Part shown: positions 1 through 8,764 of the stretch, piece after piece
How the letters are laid out: the number at the start of each line of letters is the position of its first letter
Position numbering within the stretch: the first letter of the stretch is position 1
Made by a program: the position numbers and the translations under genes
The notes under the pieces: generated by a model
What the model was told of the DNA's origin: nothing
What the model saw: the letters and a program-made list of their open reading frames with translations, nothing else
Databases searched by the model: none
Assembly: GCF_900106995.1 (NCBI RefSeq)
Contig: NZ_FNOK01000053.1
Span: 1 to 64,000 of the forward strand
DNA length: 64,000 nucleotides
Source of the DNA: Saccharopolyspora shandongensis
GTDB lineage: Bacteria; Actinomycetota; Actinomycetes; Mycobacteriales; Pseudonocardiaceae
Direction: 5' to 3'

Positions 1-367
1 GCTGGCGACTCTGGACGAGGGCCAGGCACCGTTGGTGCACTCCGACCAGGGATTTCAGTATCAGCATCGTTCCTGGCGGCACCTGCTGGCCGGAGTGGGC
101 GCGACCCAGTCGATGTCCCGCACAGGCAACTGCCACGACAACGCCGTCATCGAGAGCTTCTTCGGCCACCTCAAAGAAGAAGTGTTCCACCACACCCGCT
201 ATCTCAGCGTTGAGGCGTTCACGACCGCGCTGGATGACTACATCACGTGGTTCAACACCGACCGGGGCCACACACACTGCAAGGGCCTGAGCCCGGTGCA
301 ATACCGAGCCCAGACCCTCGCTGCCTAGACTCTTACTTAACGAGTCCAACTCCCGGGGACCAGTTCA
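1..367 (+). mobile_element. IS3-family insertion sequence, right-hand end only
   Basis: The window opens inside an insertion sequence. It holds the 3' part of an orfB-type transposase followed by a candidate terminal inverted repeat at 345-367; read inward on the opposite strand this begins TGAACTGGTCCCCGGGAG, which resembles ends of IS3-family elements from actinobacteria. The left end and the target-site duplication lie outside the window, so the exact boundary is an estimate. Confidence 0.7.
2..328 (+). CDS. IS3-family transposase OrfB, 5'-truncated by window edge
   Basis: This is the C-terminal part of a DDE integrase-core (rve) transposase. The second catalytic Asp is in VHSDQGFQY, and the final catalytic Glu is in the block NCHDNAVIESFFGHLKEE. 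The frame is open from base 2, so translation starts upstream of the window. The C-terminus (GLSPVQYRAQ) is typical of IS3-family OrfB proteins. The protein would act in trans on the element ends, including the repeat at 345-367. No frameshift is visible in the part present, so the copy may be intact. Confidence 0.85.
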   Translation: MATLDEGQAPLVHSDQGFQYQHRSWRHLLAGVGATQSMSRTGNCHDNAVIESFFGHLKEEVFHHTRYLSVEAFTTALDDYITWFNTDRGHTHCKGLSPVQYRAQTLAA

Positions 368-401
368 AACCAGGCGGCACCCCTCCATCGCTTCGTCCGC
401 G

Positions 402-1238
402 TCAGGCCTGGACGTCGACCGTCTCGAACTTGACTTCCTTATTCGGGTGGCCGCCGCCCGGCGACGGCTCGAACGCTCCGTCGTGGCCCGCGCGGGCGAT
501 GCCGTCGATGACCTTCAGGCCGTCCTCCGAGATGGTGCCGAACACGGTGTAGTCCGGCGACAGCGGAGCCTCGCCGAAGACCATGAAGAACTGGCTCCCG
601 TTGGTGTTCGGGCCGGCGTTGGCCATCGCGAGGTAGCCGCGCCCGTACTGCAGCTCCGGGAACGTCTCGTCGTCGAAGGTGTAGCCCGGGCCGCCGGAGC
701 CCTTGCCGGTCGGGTCACCGCACTGCAGCATCTGCAGGCCCTCGGTGCCGATCCGGTGGCACGCGGTCCCGTTGTAGTAGCCCTGCTTGGACAGGTTGAT
801 GAAGCTGTTCACGGTGCACGGCGCCAGCGCGCGGTCGAGCGTCAGCGGGATCGCGCCCTGGCTGGTGTTGATGGTGGCCTGCACGGTGCCCTTGGAGGAC
901 ACCTCGCCGTTGGCCGGCGGCTGCACCGCCTTGCTCGGGCCCTTGCTGTCCGGCCGGTACTGGCAGGACACCGGGTCCGCCAGCGGCGTCGGCCGGGCCG
1001 GCGGCGGCGCTAGCTCGGTCGGGATCTGGATCTCCGGCTGCGCCTGCTCCGGCTGCTGCTGGGCGGTGTCGTCGCCGCTGCGGGTGAAGTAGAAGACGCC
1101 CACCACGACCGCGATGACCACGACGATCGTCGCGCCGATGGTGATCATCCGGCGTCGCTTGGCCTGCTCCGCCCGGCGCTGCAGTTGGCGTTCGAGCTTC
1201 CGCTTGGCCGCCTGGCGACGTTGCTCGTTGCTGGGCAC
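402..1238 (-). CDS. Membrane-anchored cyclophilin-type peptidyl-prolyl isomerase
   Basis: Predicted 278 aa peptidyl-prolyl cis-trans isomerase that would assist protein folding outside the membrane. A very basic N-terminus (residues 1-32) is followed by one membrane segment (about 33-54), a Gln/Pro-rich linker, and a C-terminal cyclophilin domain with NTNGSQFFMVFGEAPL and DYTVFGTI. The frame is open for 56 more codons upstream, but GTG at 1238 is preferred: it has a GGGAGG ribosome site just upstream, and MPSNEQRRQAAKRKL matches this family's usual start. In actinobacteria it commonly lies next to relA and the MBL-hisS pair; here MBL and hisS follow divergently. Confidence 0.88.
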   Translation of the reverse strand: MPSNEQRRQAAKRKLERQLQRRAEQAKRRRMITIGATIVVVIAVVVGVFYFTRSGDDTAQQQPEQAQPEIQIPTELAPPPARPTPLADPVSCQYRPDSKGPSKAVQPPANGEVSSKGTVQATINTSQGAIPLTLDRALAPCTVNSFINLSKQGYYNGTACHRIGTEGLQMLQCGDPTGKGSGGPGYTFDDETFPELQYGRGYLAMANAGPNTNGSQFFMVFGEAPLSPDYTVFGTISEDGLKVIDGIARAGHDGAFEPSPGGGHPNKEVKFETVDVQA

Positions 1239-1422
1239 CTGCTCCCTCCCCGGATTCGGTGAACCTGATGTCGTTCCGGGGAGTTTATGGGGTCGGTCGC
1301 GGACCGTTCCTGAGAGCCTGCGCATCGTGCCTGCCGCGCGCGAAGGCGCACGTGGGCGGGACGATAACCTTGGGGGACCGACCCGCCCCATCGGGTGTCG
1401 CCGCAACGAAAGGTCGCGCTTC

Positions 1423-2106
1423 GTGCTTGTCCTCGGGTTCCCGGTAGGACCGCTGCAGGCGAACTGCTACGTGCTCGCGCGCGGGGAAGGCGAGCCCTGC
1501 GTCGTCGTGGATCCCGGCCAGGACGCCGTGGCGCCGCTGGACGAACAACTGCGCAAGCATCGCCTCGCGCCCGCCGCGGTGCTGCTCACCCACGGGCACT
1601 TCGACCACGTCCTCTCCGCCGGTGAGGTCTGCGCCGCGCACGACGTGCCCGCCTACGTCCACCCGGCCGACCGCTTCATGCTCGACGACCCGGGCGCCGC
1701 GCTCGGCCCGGCCGGGCGGCAGCTCTTCGGCGACGGCCCGGTGATGGACGCGCCCGCCGACGTCCGCGACCTCGCCGACGGCGACGTGCTGGAGCTCGCC
1801 GGGCTGCGCTTCGACGTCACGCACACCCCGGGCCATACCGGCGGATCGGTGCTGTTCGGCGTCGGGACCGACGAGGGCGGGCAGCTGCTGCTGTCCGGCG
1901 ACACCCTCTTCGCCGGCGCCATCGGGCGCACCGATCTGCCCGGCGGCGACCACGGCCAGATGCTCGAGTCGCTGAGCACCAAGGTGCTGCCGCTGGACGA
2001 CGAGATCGTCGTGCTGCCGGGCCACGGACCGACCACCACCATCGGGCGCGAGCGCGCGGGCAACCCGTTCCTGCAGGGCCTGCCGGCTTCCGACGCCATT
2101 TCCTGA
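1423..2106 (+). CDS. MBL-fold hydrolase, glyoxalase II-like
   Basis: Predicted 227 aa zinc metallo-beta-lactamase-fold hydrolase of the hydroxyacylglutathione hydrolase-like group. Metal-binding motifs are [22 protein letters not shown] and LPGHGPTTT. The start GTG at 1423 gives the usual N-terminus ([16 protein letters not shown]); the open frame upstream overlaps the divergent cyclophilin gene and is not needed. It ends 20 bases before hisS, so the two are probably co-transcribed, a common actinobacterial arrangement. The true substrate is unknown; a mycothiol-linked thioester is possible, as these bacteria use mycothiol, but nothing in the sequence proves it. Confidence 0.85.
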   Translation: MLVLGFPVGPLQANCYVLARGEGEPCVVVDPGQDAVAPLDEQLRKHRLAPAAVLLTHGHFDHVLSAGEVCAAHDVPAYVHPADRFMLDDPGAALGPAGRQLFGDGPVMDAPADVRDLADGDVLELAGLRFDVTHTPGHTGGSVLFGVGTDEGGQLLLSGDTLFAGAIGRTDLPGGDHGQMLESLSTKVLPLDDEIVVLPGHGPTTTIGRERAGNPFLQGLPASDAIS

Positions 2107-2126
2107 CGAGGACTGAACCACCACTC

Positions 2127-3395
2127 ATGAGCACGTTCACCGCACCCAAGGGCATCCCCGAGTACTACCCGCCGGAGTCGGCGGGCTTCCTGGCGGTCCG
2201 CGACACCCTGTCCGACGCCGCGCGCCGCGCCGGCTACGGCTACATCGAGCTGCCGGTGTTCGAGGACACCACGCTGTTCGCCCGCGGCGTCGGGGAGTCC
2301 ACCGACGTCGTCAGCAAGGAGATGTACACCTTCGCCGACCGCGGCGGCCGGTCCGTGACGCTGCGCCCGGAGGGCACGGCGGGCGTGATGCGCTCGGTCA
2401 TCGAGCACGGCCTGGACCGCGGCCAGCTGCCGGTGAAGCTCTACTACAGCGGCGCGTTCTTCCGCTACGAGCGGCCGCAGGCCGGGCGGTACCGGCAGCT
2501 GCAGCAGGTCGGCGTGGAGGCGATCGGGGTCGACGACCCGGCGCTGGACGCCGAGGTCATCGCGATCGCCGACGAGGGCTACCGGCGGCTGGGGCTCAGC
2601 GGGCACCGCATCGAGATCACCTCCCTCGGCGACAACACCTGCCGCCCCGTCTACCGGGCGAAGCTGCAGGAGTTCCTGCGCGGGCTGCCGCTGGACGAGG
2701 AGACCCGGCGCCGCGCCGAGCTCAACCCGCTGCGGGTGCTCGACGACAAGCGGCCGGAGGTGCGGGAACTCGTCGCCGACGCCCCGCTGATGGTCGACCA
2801 CCTCTCGGCGGAGTCGAAGGAGCACTACGAGCAGGTCAAGGCGCACCTGCTCGACCTCGGCGTGGCGTTCGTGGAGAACCCCCGCCTGGTGCGCGGCCTC
2901 GACTACTACACCAAGACCACCTTCGAGTTCGTCCACGATGGACTCGGCGCGCAGTCCGGCATCGGCGGCGGCGGCCGCTACGACGGCCTGATGGCCGAGC
3001 TCGGCGGCCAGGAGTACTCCGGCGTCGGCTTCGGGCTCGGTGTCGACCGCACCCTGCTGGCCTGCCAGGCCGAGGGGCTACAGGTCGGCGACCAGGCGCG
3101 CTGCGACGTGTACTGCGTGCCGATGGGCGAGACCGCCAAGCGCCGCCTGGTGGCGGCCGCGGGCGGACTGCGGGCGGCCGGGATCCGCGTCGACGTGGCC
3201 TACGGCGGCAAGGGCCTCAAGGGCGCCATGAAGGCCGCCGACCGCTCGGGCGCGCGGTTCGCGCTGGTCCTCGGCGAGCGGGACCTCGAAGCCGGCACCG
3301 CGCAGCTGAAGGAGCTGGCCAGCGGTGAGCAGCGCGCGGTGTCGCTGGAGTCGCTGGAAGCCGAGGTCCGGGACGCGGTCGCGGTGCCGAGATGA
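2127..3395 (+). CDS. hisS: Histidine--tRNA ligase
   Basis: Class II aminoacyl-tRNA synthetase (422 aa) that charges tRNA-His in the cytoplasm. Motif 2 is seen in [18 protein letters not shown], the histidine-specific motif in [14 protein letters not shown], and motif 3 in [12 protein letters not shown]-terminal anticodon-binding domain follows from about residue 330. Length and start ([16 protein letters not shown]) fit the family. It follows the MBL hydrolase closely and overlaps the next gene by four bases (ATGA), so the three are probably one transcription unit. Confidence 0.97.
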   Translation: MSTFTAPKGIPEYYPPESAGFLAVRDTLSDAARRAGYGYIELPVFEDTTLFARGVGESTDVVSKEMYTFADRGGRSVTLRPEGTAGVMRSVIEHGLDRGQLPVKLYYSGAFFRYERPQAGRYRQLQQVGVEAIGVDDPALDAEVIAIADEGYRRLGLSGHRIEITSLGDNTCRPVYRAKLQEFLRGLPLDEETRRRAELNPLRVLDDKRPEVRELVADAPLMVDHLSAESKEHYEQVKAHLLDLGVAFVENPRLVRGLDYYTKTTFEFVHDGLGAQSGIGGGGRYDGLMAELGGQEYSGVGFGLGVDRTLLACQAEGLQVGDQARCDVYCVPMGETAKRRLVAAAGGLRAAGIRVDVAYGGKGLKGAMKAADRSGARFALVLGERDLEAGTAQLKELASGEQRAVSLESLEAEVRDAVAVPR

Positions 3396-4027
3396 CCGAA
3401 GCCGAGGCGGTTCCGCTGGATCTGCTGGATCGCAAGACGATCCGGACACGGGCTCGCAACGTCGCGATCGCCGCGCTGATCGTCGCCGCCGCGATGGGCG
3501 GCATCGTGAGCCTGTTCGCGGGGCCCACGGGCTTCGGGGTCACCGCGGCGATCGTGGGGATCCCGTTGCTGCTGCTGGCTTTCGCGGAGTCCCGCAAGAC
3601 CATCGAGCTGCGCGGCGGCGAGCTGGTGGCCCGCGCGATGGGCACCCGCGTGGTCGAGGTGAAGAACGCGGAGCGGTTCGACCTGTTCGTCACCGACCTG
3701 CGCGGCGCCCGGACGGTCAACCTGCTGGTCGGCGGCCCGCCCAAGGGCAAGGCGATCAGCGTGTCGCTGGCGCTCTACGCGGGCACCGGCGGCCGGGAGC
3801 TCGGGATCTACGCGCTGCGCAGGCTGGCGGACACGCTGGCCGCCTCGGCCGACACCCGGGCGCTGGTGTTGTCGCAGCTGATCGTGGCCCAGCTGCGGGC
3901 GGAGGCGCGCGGCGACGCGGCCCCGGACCGCCCGCTGTACCGGCTGGCATCGGTCGCGCCGCCGGGCCGCATGGCGCAGCGGCTGCATCCCGACGCGGTC
4001 GCCAGGTTCGTCGCCGCACTGGGCTAG
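3392..4027 (+). CDS. Two-TM membrane protein with PH-like C-terminal region
   Basis: A 211 aa protein of unknown function. Two adjacent hydrophobic segments lie at about residues 27-46 and 50-68, followed by a soluble region rich in predicted strands ([15 protein letters not shown] and onward), which resembles the bacterial PH-like domains found after membrane hairpins. Its ATG overlaps the hisS stop as ATGA, so translation is probably coupled to hisS. Codon use matches its neighbours. I cannot assign a biochemical role; the fold assignment is inference from the strand pattern only. Confidence 0.7.
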   Translation: MTEAEAVPLDLLDRKTIRTRARNVAIAALIVAAAMGGIVSLFAGPTGFGVTAAIVGIPLLLLAFAESRKTIELRGGELVARAMGTRVVEVKNAERFDLFVTDLRGARTVNLLVGGPPKGKAISVSLALYAGTGGRELGIYALRRLADTLAASADTRALVLSQLIVAQLRAEARGDAAPDRPLYRLASVAPPGRMAQRLHPDAVARFVAALG

Positions 4028-4063
4028 GAGCGCGGCCGACCATCGGGTCCGAAGGCCGACGGC

Positions 4064-5566
4064 TCAGCGGCCGGGCCTGAGGTGCGGCGGCCGTCGGCGC
4101 ACCGTCGGGGTTTCCGCGCTGGTGGCGGCCGCCCGCCCCACGCGGTCCGCGACCGAGCCGCCGCTGCGGCCCGCGCTCTTCGCCGGTTCCCGGACCGCCA
4201 CCGCGGCGGCGATCGCCGTGGTGATCGGCACCGCGGCGACCAGGCCGATGCTGCCGACCAGCGTCCGCACGACCTCCTGGGCCACCGCCTGCGAACTCAC
4301 CACCTCGCCGAAGGTCCGGCCGGAGAGCGTGTACGCCAGCAGCAGCGGCAGGGCCGCACCCGCATAGGCCAGGACCAGCGTGTTCACCGCCGACGACACG
4401 TGGTCGCGGCCGATCCGCTGACCCGCCTTGTAGAGCTGGCGCCAGGACAACGACGGGTTGGCCTTGCGCAGCTCCCACACCGCGCTGGTCTGGGTGACGG
4501 TCACGTCGTCGAGCACGCCGAGCGCGCCGATCACGATTCCGGCCAGCAGCAGGCCGCGCGCGTCGATCGGCGTGCCGAGCACTCCCATCAGGCTCGACGT
4601 GTCCTCGTCCAGCCCGGTCAGGCTGGTGGCCGCCGAGAAGACCATGCTGAGCAGGCCGATCAGGGCGAGGCTCAACAGCGTGCCGAGCACCGCGGTCGAG
4701 GTCCGCGCGGAGAAGCCGTGCGTCAGGTAGAGCACCACGAACATGATCAGCCCGGCCCCGACGACGGCCACCAGCAGCGGGTCCTCGCCGGCGAGGATGG
4801 CGGGCAGCACGAAGCCGATCAGCACGACGAAGCTCAGCCCGAGCGCGACCAGCGCGGCGACGCCCTGCCAGCGGCCGAGCACGATCACCGCGGCGGCGAA
4901 CACGAGGGCCAGGACCAGCAGCGGCATGCCGCGCTGGAAGTCGACGACCTGGTAGGACGTCGGATCGTCGGGGTTGGCCCCGGCGTAGCTGAGCACCACG
5001 TGGTCGCCGACGGCGAATCGCGGCGTGCCGGGGTCCGTCGGCACGGTCTGCTCGATCGTCTGGTCGGGACGCGGCCCGTCCTGCATCCGGATTCCGAGCA
5101 CCACGCAGCCGCCCTCGTCGGGCGAGCCCTGGGTGCACGAGCCCGCGGCGGCGGAGACGACGACGGCGTTGACCGGGTACTGGCCGAAGCCGAGGTCGGC
5201 GCCGGTGCGCTGCTGGTGGTCGAACGGGTAGAGCAGCAGGAAACCGACGACGGCGGCCAGCGCGAAGGGCGCCAGCGCGATCGCGAGCACCCGCTTGACC
5301 TGCTTGGACGCCGGGTCGGTGGGGCCGTGACCGTGCCCATGGCCGTGACCGTGCCCATGGCCGTGACCGTGCCCATGGCCGTGACCGTGCCCGGTGGCAG
5401 GGCTGTCGTCCGGTCGAGGGCCGGGGTTGGCGCGGCGACCGCGCTGCGGCCGGTCCGCGGCCGGTTGGGCGGGCGGTGGCTGGACCTGATCGGTGGAGCG
5501 GCGGTGGCGAGCACGATGGCCGCCTCCGGGCTGGGGAGGCTCTCCGGCGGGGCGGCGGTCGGTCAC
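4064..5566 (-). CDS. YibE/F-family membrane protein with His-Gly repeat
   Basis: A 500 aa YibE/F-like integral membrane protein. The N-terminus (about 80 residues) is soluble, rich in Pro, Gln and Arg, and contains an almost perfect run of alternating His and Gly encoded by the 18-base repeat at 5323-5392. One membrane segment follows, then an external domain of about 100 residues, then at least seven membrane segments. Function of the family is not established. The His-Gly run lies directly before the first membrane segment and could bind divalent metal. The gene is convergent with the hisS operon. Confidence 0.85.
   Translation of the reverse strand: MTDRRPAGEPPQPGGGHRARHRRSTDQVQPPPAQPAADRPQRGRRANPGPRPDDSPATGHGHGHGHGHGHGHGHGHGHGHGPTDPASKQVKRVLAIALAPFALAAVVGFLLLYPFDHQQRTGADLGFGQYPVNAVVVSAAAGSCTQGSPDEGGCVVLGIRMQDGPRPDQTIEQTVPTDPGTPRFAVGDHVVLSYAGANPDDPTSYQVVDFQRGMPLLVLALVFAAAVIVLGRWQGVAALVALGLSFVVLIGFVLPAILAGEDPLLVAVVGAGLIMFVVLYLTHGFSARTSTAVLGTLLSLALIGLLSMVFSAATSLTGLDEDTSSLMGVLGTPIDARGLLLAGIVIGALGVLDDVTVTQTSAVWELRKANPSLSWRQLYKAGQRIGRDHVSSAVNTLVLAYAGAALPLLLAYTLSGRTFGEVVSSQAVAQEVVRTLVGSIGLVAAVPITTAIAAAVAVREPAKSAGRSGGSVADRVGRAAATSAETPTVRRRPPHLRPGR
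5323..5392. repeat. 18-bp tandem repeat, about 3.8 copies, encoding HGHGHG units
   Basis: The unit GGCCGTGACCGTGCCCAT is repeated at 5323, 5341 and 5359 and partly at 5377. Copies are identical. The unit length is a multiple of three, so gain or loss of copies keeps the YibE/F reading frame and alters only the length of its His-Gly tract. Identical short tandem units are prone to replication slippage. Confidence 0.92.
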
Positions 5567-5874
5567 CGGGCAATTATGCGGACCGCCTGCCGCGGCCCGA
5601 AGCGGGGCGTTTGGCCGGGCTCGCGCGCCTCCGCCACTCGAGAGTTCGAATCGAGCGATGGGAACCGCAGCGGGTCAAGCCGCCGGTGCCCGTTGTTGCC
5701 GTCGTTGCAGGGTTGGGGCTCATCGCATGGGCCGTGTCCCACTGGCAAGTTTGAGAGCTCAATGCGTGTTGGGGCGAGGCTCAGGATTGCGCGGTCCCTC
5801 GGGCCCGTCGGGTGTCGTGACTCGGTGGGGTGAACCGAGTCGACAAGGAATCGAAACTGTGTTCGAATTGGGTC
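5567..5874. other. Divergent intergenic region, yibE/F to radical SAM gene
   Basis: About 308 bases with no convincing gene. It should hold promoters for both flanking genes. The half nearest the radical SAM gene is less GC-rich than the surroundings. A TTCGAATC at 5646 recalls a tRNA T-loop, but flanking bases do not form a T-stem. The only clear structure is the hairpin at 5819-5841. Confidence 0.6.
5819..5841. promoter_or_regulatory. Perfect 8-bp inverted repeat upstream of radical SAM gene
   Basis: GACTCGGT (5819-5826) and ACCGAGTC (5834-5841) are exact inverted repeats with a 7-base loop, ending 33 bases before the ATG of the radical SAM gene. It could be an operator or a 5' leader hairpin. 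No known regulator motif is recognised. Confidence 0.5.
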
Positions 5875-6948
5875 ATGCGTTGGGAAGAGCAGCGGGTTGG
5901 CGTTGGCCGGGTCGCCGAGTTGCCGCTTGGTCTGCCGGAGCCCGTTGAACGCGGGAGTGGTCGGGCGGGTCTGCGCCTGCCGGAGCCGGTGCCGATCGAG
6001 GCGGGCACCGAGGAGGCCTACGCGATCGAGATCCATGCGAAGTCGGTGCTGAATCGGGTGCCGGGTGAGTCGCAGGTGCCGTTTCGCTGGACGGTGAATC
6101 CTTACAGAGGTTGCACCCATGCCTGCATTTATTGTTTCGCGAGGCGCACGCACACGTACTTGGACCTGGACGCGGGGCACGACTTCGACAGCAAGGTCGT
6201 CGTCAAGGTCAACGCCGGCACCTTGCTGCGCAAGGAGCTGGCCAGCCCGCGCTGGACCGGCGAGCCGATTGCAATGGGCACGAACACGGATCCCTACCAG
6301 CGCGCCGAGGGACGCTACCGGCTGATGAGAGAGATCCTTGCGGCGCTACGGGATCACGCGAATCCGTTCTCGATCCTCACCAAGGGCACGCTGATCCTCC
6401 GAGACCTGGATCTGATTACGGAGGCTGCGCAGCGGACCAGGGTCTCGGTGGCGGTGTCGGTGGGGTCGGTCGACGAGGCTTTGTGGCGGGCAGTGGAACC
6501 GGGGACGCCATCGCCGCTGCGGCGTCTCGACGTTGTGCGCCGGTTTACCGAGGCGGGCATCGGGTGCTCGGTCTTGATGGCGCCGATCCTGCCCGGACTC
6601 AGCGACTCGCCGGCCGAGATCGATCGTACGGTGGCCGCGATCGCCGAGGCGGGTGCGACGAGCCTGACGCCGTTGATACTTCATCTGCGTCCGGGTGCAC
6701 GCGAGTGGTACCACGAGTGGCTGCGCGGTCAGCGGCCCGAACTGCTCCCGTTGTACGAGCGGCTGTACCGCAACGGCGCGTACGCCCCGAAGTCGTATCA
6801 GCGTGAAGTCATGCATCTGGTGGAGCAGGCCAAGCGTCGTCACGGGTTGGCGCACCCGCAGCGACCGGAGAACTTCCGGACGCAGCAGCATGATCCCCCG
6901 CAGTCCGATGCAGACCGGGATCGGGCGCGTCAGCTCGCCCTGTTGTGA
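5875..6948 (+). CDS. Rv2578c-family radical SAM protein
   Basis: A 357 aa radical S-adenosylmethionine protein related to spore photoproduct lyase and to mycobacterial Rv2578c. The cluster-binding CX3CX2C motif is in GCTHACIYCFARRTHTY, preceded by NPYRGC, which is characteristic of this family. The rest forms the TIM barrel (SVGSVDEALW, GCSVLMAPILPGLSDS). The start ATG at 5875 gives MRWEEQ; an upstream in-frame GTG at 5830 would include the hairpin and is less likely. Some relatives carry an intein near the Cys motif; this copy has none. Physiological substrate is unknown. Codon use is less GC-biased than in neighbouring genes. Confidence 0.87.
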   Translation: MRWEEQRVGVGRVAELPLGLPEPVERGSGRAGLRLPEPVPIEAGTEEAYAIEIHAKSVLNRVPGESQVPFRWTVNPYRGCTHACIYCFARRTHTYLDLDAGHDFDSKVVVKVNAGTLLRKELASPRWTGEPIAMGTNTDPYQRAEGRYRLMREILAALRDHANPFSILTKGTLILRDLDLITEAAQRTRVSVAVSVGSVDEALWRAVEPGTPSPLRRLDVVRRFTEAGIGCSVLMAPILPGLSDSPAEIDRTVAAIAEAGATSLTPLILHLRPGAREWYHEWLRGQRPELLPLYERLYRNGAYAPKSYQREVMHLVEQAKRRHGLAHPQRPENFRTQQHDPPQSDADRDRARQLALL

Positions 6949-7201
6949 CGCGGCGCAGAACGTGGCCTGTTGTGAGCCCGGTCGGCGACGATCGGGGAGT
7001 GAATCCCGGGAATGCACATCATTTTCGATTGGGATAGCACAATGTTAAGGAAAACGATTTCTGGCAAGTCCGGAAACTACGTCGTTCGTTTCGGGGTGGT
7101 AAAGATGTCGATGATGTTGATGATTCGGTCGCGCATCGGCGCGTCACCGATTCATGGTTACCTACCGTGCTGGAAGGCGATCGGCGCGTCCCTGGAACGG
7201 G
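6949..7201. other. Intergenic region, lower GC, no supported gene
   Basis: The stretch separates the convergent radical SAM and HTH regulator genes. Bases around 7015-7100 are notably AT-rich for this genome. Short open frames are present but show no recognised motif or ribosome site, so none is called. Confidence 0.45.
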
Positions 7202-8245
7202 TCAACGTGTCGTGGTGCGCGAAGAGGTGCTGGAGCCCAGCTGCTCCTCGGGCTGCCATCGGACGCCGAAGACGCCCATGCCGAAGTCCAGCGCCACCGC
7301 GTGCGTGCGGCCGAACCGGTCGACCGTCAGTGGCTTCGGGGGCTCGACCTCCTGCGTGGTGGAGTCGCCGACGTAGCTCTCGCACCGCGTCGGCGGGTGC
7401 GCCGGATCGAACTGCAGCTCCACCACGTACTGGCGCACGGGCAGCCGGAACAGCCGGCAGAAGCTGTGCTCGGCCTCGTTCGGGCCGGTCGGCGGGTCGA
7501 TGATCTCGTACTCCAGCAGCAGCGTCTCGCCGCGCGCCAGGGCTCGGTCGAACAGCAGCTCCGCCACCACCAGGTCACGGGCGTGGTCGGTGAGGACCTG
7601 CCCCAGCCGGCAGGACCGGATCGGCCGGATGATCGGGGGCGTTTCGCCGGAGGAGGCGCCGTCGAACATGATCACCCAGCGGTCGACGCCGTTGGTCTCG
7701 GCCCGGACCAGCTTGCGGGTGCGGATCTTGCGCAGCTCGCCGCGCTGGTCGACGTGCACGACGTCGTGGTGGCTCAGCCGGGCGAGCTTGCTGTCGTGGC
7801 TGGTGTCGATCTTGGTGAGGAGCTCGGCGGCGGACTCGTTCTCCGACCAGAGCGCGCTCAGCGGCGGCGCCTCGGCGGGCGCCTGCCGGGTGCGGCCGCG
7901 CGGGCGCGGCGGGCCGAGCAGGGCCGACAGCGAGCTCTCCGGCACGCCGAGCACCTGCTCCAGCTGCTGCAGGGCGAGCAGCGAGTCGGGGCGCTCGGGG
8001 CGCCGGCGGCCGGACTGCCAGTAACTCAGCGCGGTGATGCTGACCGGGGTGCCGCGGGCGCGCAGCCGGTGCTGGATGCGTTCCAGGCTCAGCCGGCTGG
8101 CCCGGATCGCGGTGCGGAGGGCGGCCTCGAACGGACCGGTTCGGAGCAGTTCGGAGAGTTCGGCAGACAAAGCGTTCACTCCTTGCTGCGTGCCGCGGAC
8201 GGCCGGGTAGGTGGCCGGGCGAGCCTCGGTTTTCGGGCCGGTCAT
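7202..8245 (-). CDS. HTH (XRE-like) regulator with large C-terminal domain
   Basis: A 347 aa protein. A helix-turn-helix of the lambda-repressor type lies at about residues 50-100 (LSLERIQHRLRARG, SITALSYWQSGRRRPERPDS), followed by a region rich in strands that recurs in actinobacterial regulators. The C-terminal part contains paired Cys/Trp/His residues but no enzyme motif I recognise. It is divergent from aspS, separated by more than 500 bases. The palindrome at 8299-8310 lies 54 bases before its start and is a candidate autoregulatory site. The ligand is unknown. Confidence 0.72.
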   Translation of the reverse strand: MTGPKTEARPATYPAVRGTQQGVNALSAELSELLRTGPFEAALRTAIRASRLSLERIQHRLRARGTPVSITALSYWQSGRRRPERPDSLLALQQLEQVLGVPESSLSALLGPPRPRGRTRQAPAEAPPLSALWSENESAAELLTKIDTSHDSKLARLSHHDVVHVDQRGELRKIRTRKLVRAETNGVDRWVIMFDGASSGETPPIIRPIRSCRLGQVLTDHARDLVVAELLFDRALARGETLLLEYEIIDPPTGPNEAEHSFCRLFRLPVRQYVVELQFDPAHPPTRCESYVGDSTTQEVEPPKPLTVDRFGRTHAVALDFGMGVFGVRWQPEEQLGSSTSSRTTTR

Positions 8246-8764
8246 CGTTACTCCTCGTGTCCGCCGAATTCCGAACTTACGCTAATCAGTGAGGTCTGCG
8301 TTGCGCAACGACCGAGTTCCGGTAGGCGCCTACGACTAAAGGAGGAACTCGGGTGCACTTAAGGCGGGAATCAACTCCTTCATCGCTTCGCGGACGCCTG
8401 GCAATGCCGCTGTGTGATCGTCGGGTGTGCCTCGAATCAGTTGAATTGTGGACCAGCTGTGGCAAAATTGGTATCGACCATTTGGCGCCGCTCGGGCGAA
8501 CGGGGGAACCAAGGGGCGCGAGCAGGCGGCCGGGTGGGGGAGGCCGCGGCCGGGAGGTGTGGTCGTGCTCCGCGGGGGCGGCGGGACGCGCGGCACCTGC
8601 GCGCTGCGCTTCGAGGTTCGTTGGCTAGCCTTAATGCCTTGCGTCCCAGCTGCTGAACACCGTGATCGACAGATGTCCTGCCGATCGGGAGCGGCGAGGA
8701 TCGCCGACAGCTACACCGTCCATGCCGTCAAGCGCTGAACAGCGGAAGAAGGAGCTCAGTACCC
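8246..8764. other. Long divergent intergenic region upstream of aspS
   Basis: About 519 bases without a supported gene. It holds the palindrome at 8299-8310 and should contain the aspS promoter. A GTG at 8353 has a good AGGAGG upstream and opens a 91-codon frame, and a minus-strand frame covers 8336-8596, but neither product has recognisable features. An aspS leader is possible; no T-box-like specifier structure was recognised. Confidence 0.5.
8299..8310. promoter_or_regulatory. Perfect 12-bp palindrome CGTTGCGCAACG
   Basis: A perfect palindrome located upstream of the divergent HTH regulator gene. Its position 54 bases from that start codon suits an operator. The TTGCG/CGCAA half-sites recur at 13871-13896. 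Confidence 0.45.

Noticed and set aside
5630-5670. Possible tRNA T-arm around TTCGAATC
   Set aside because: The bases on both sides do not form a 5-bp T-stem, and no acceptor or anticodon arms can be drawn.
8336-8628. Short frames on both strands upstream of aspS, one with a good ribosome site at GTG 8353
   Set aside because: Neither translation has recognisable features, and they overlap each other; conservation would be needed.
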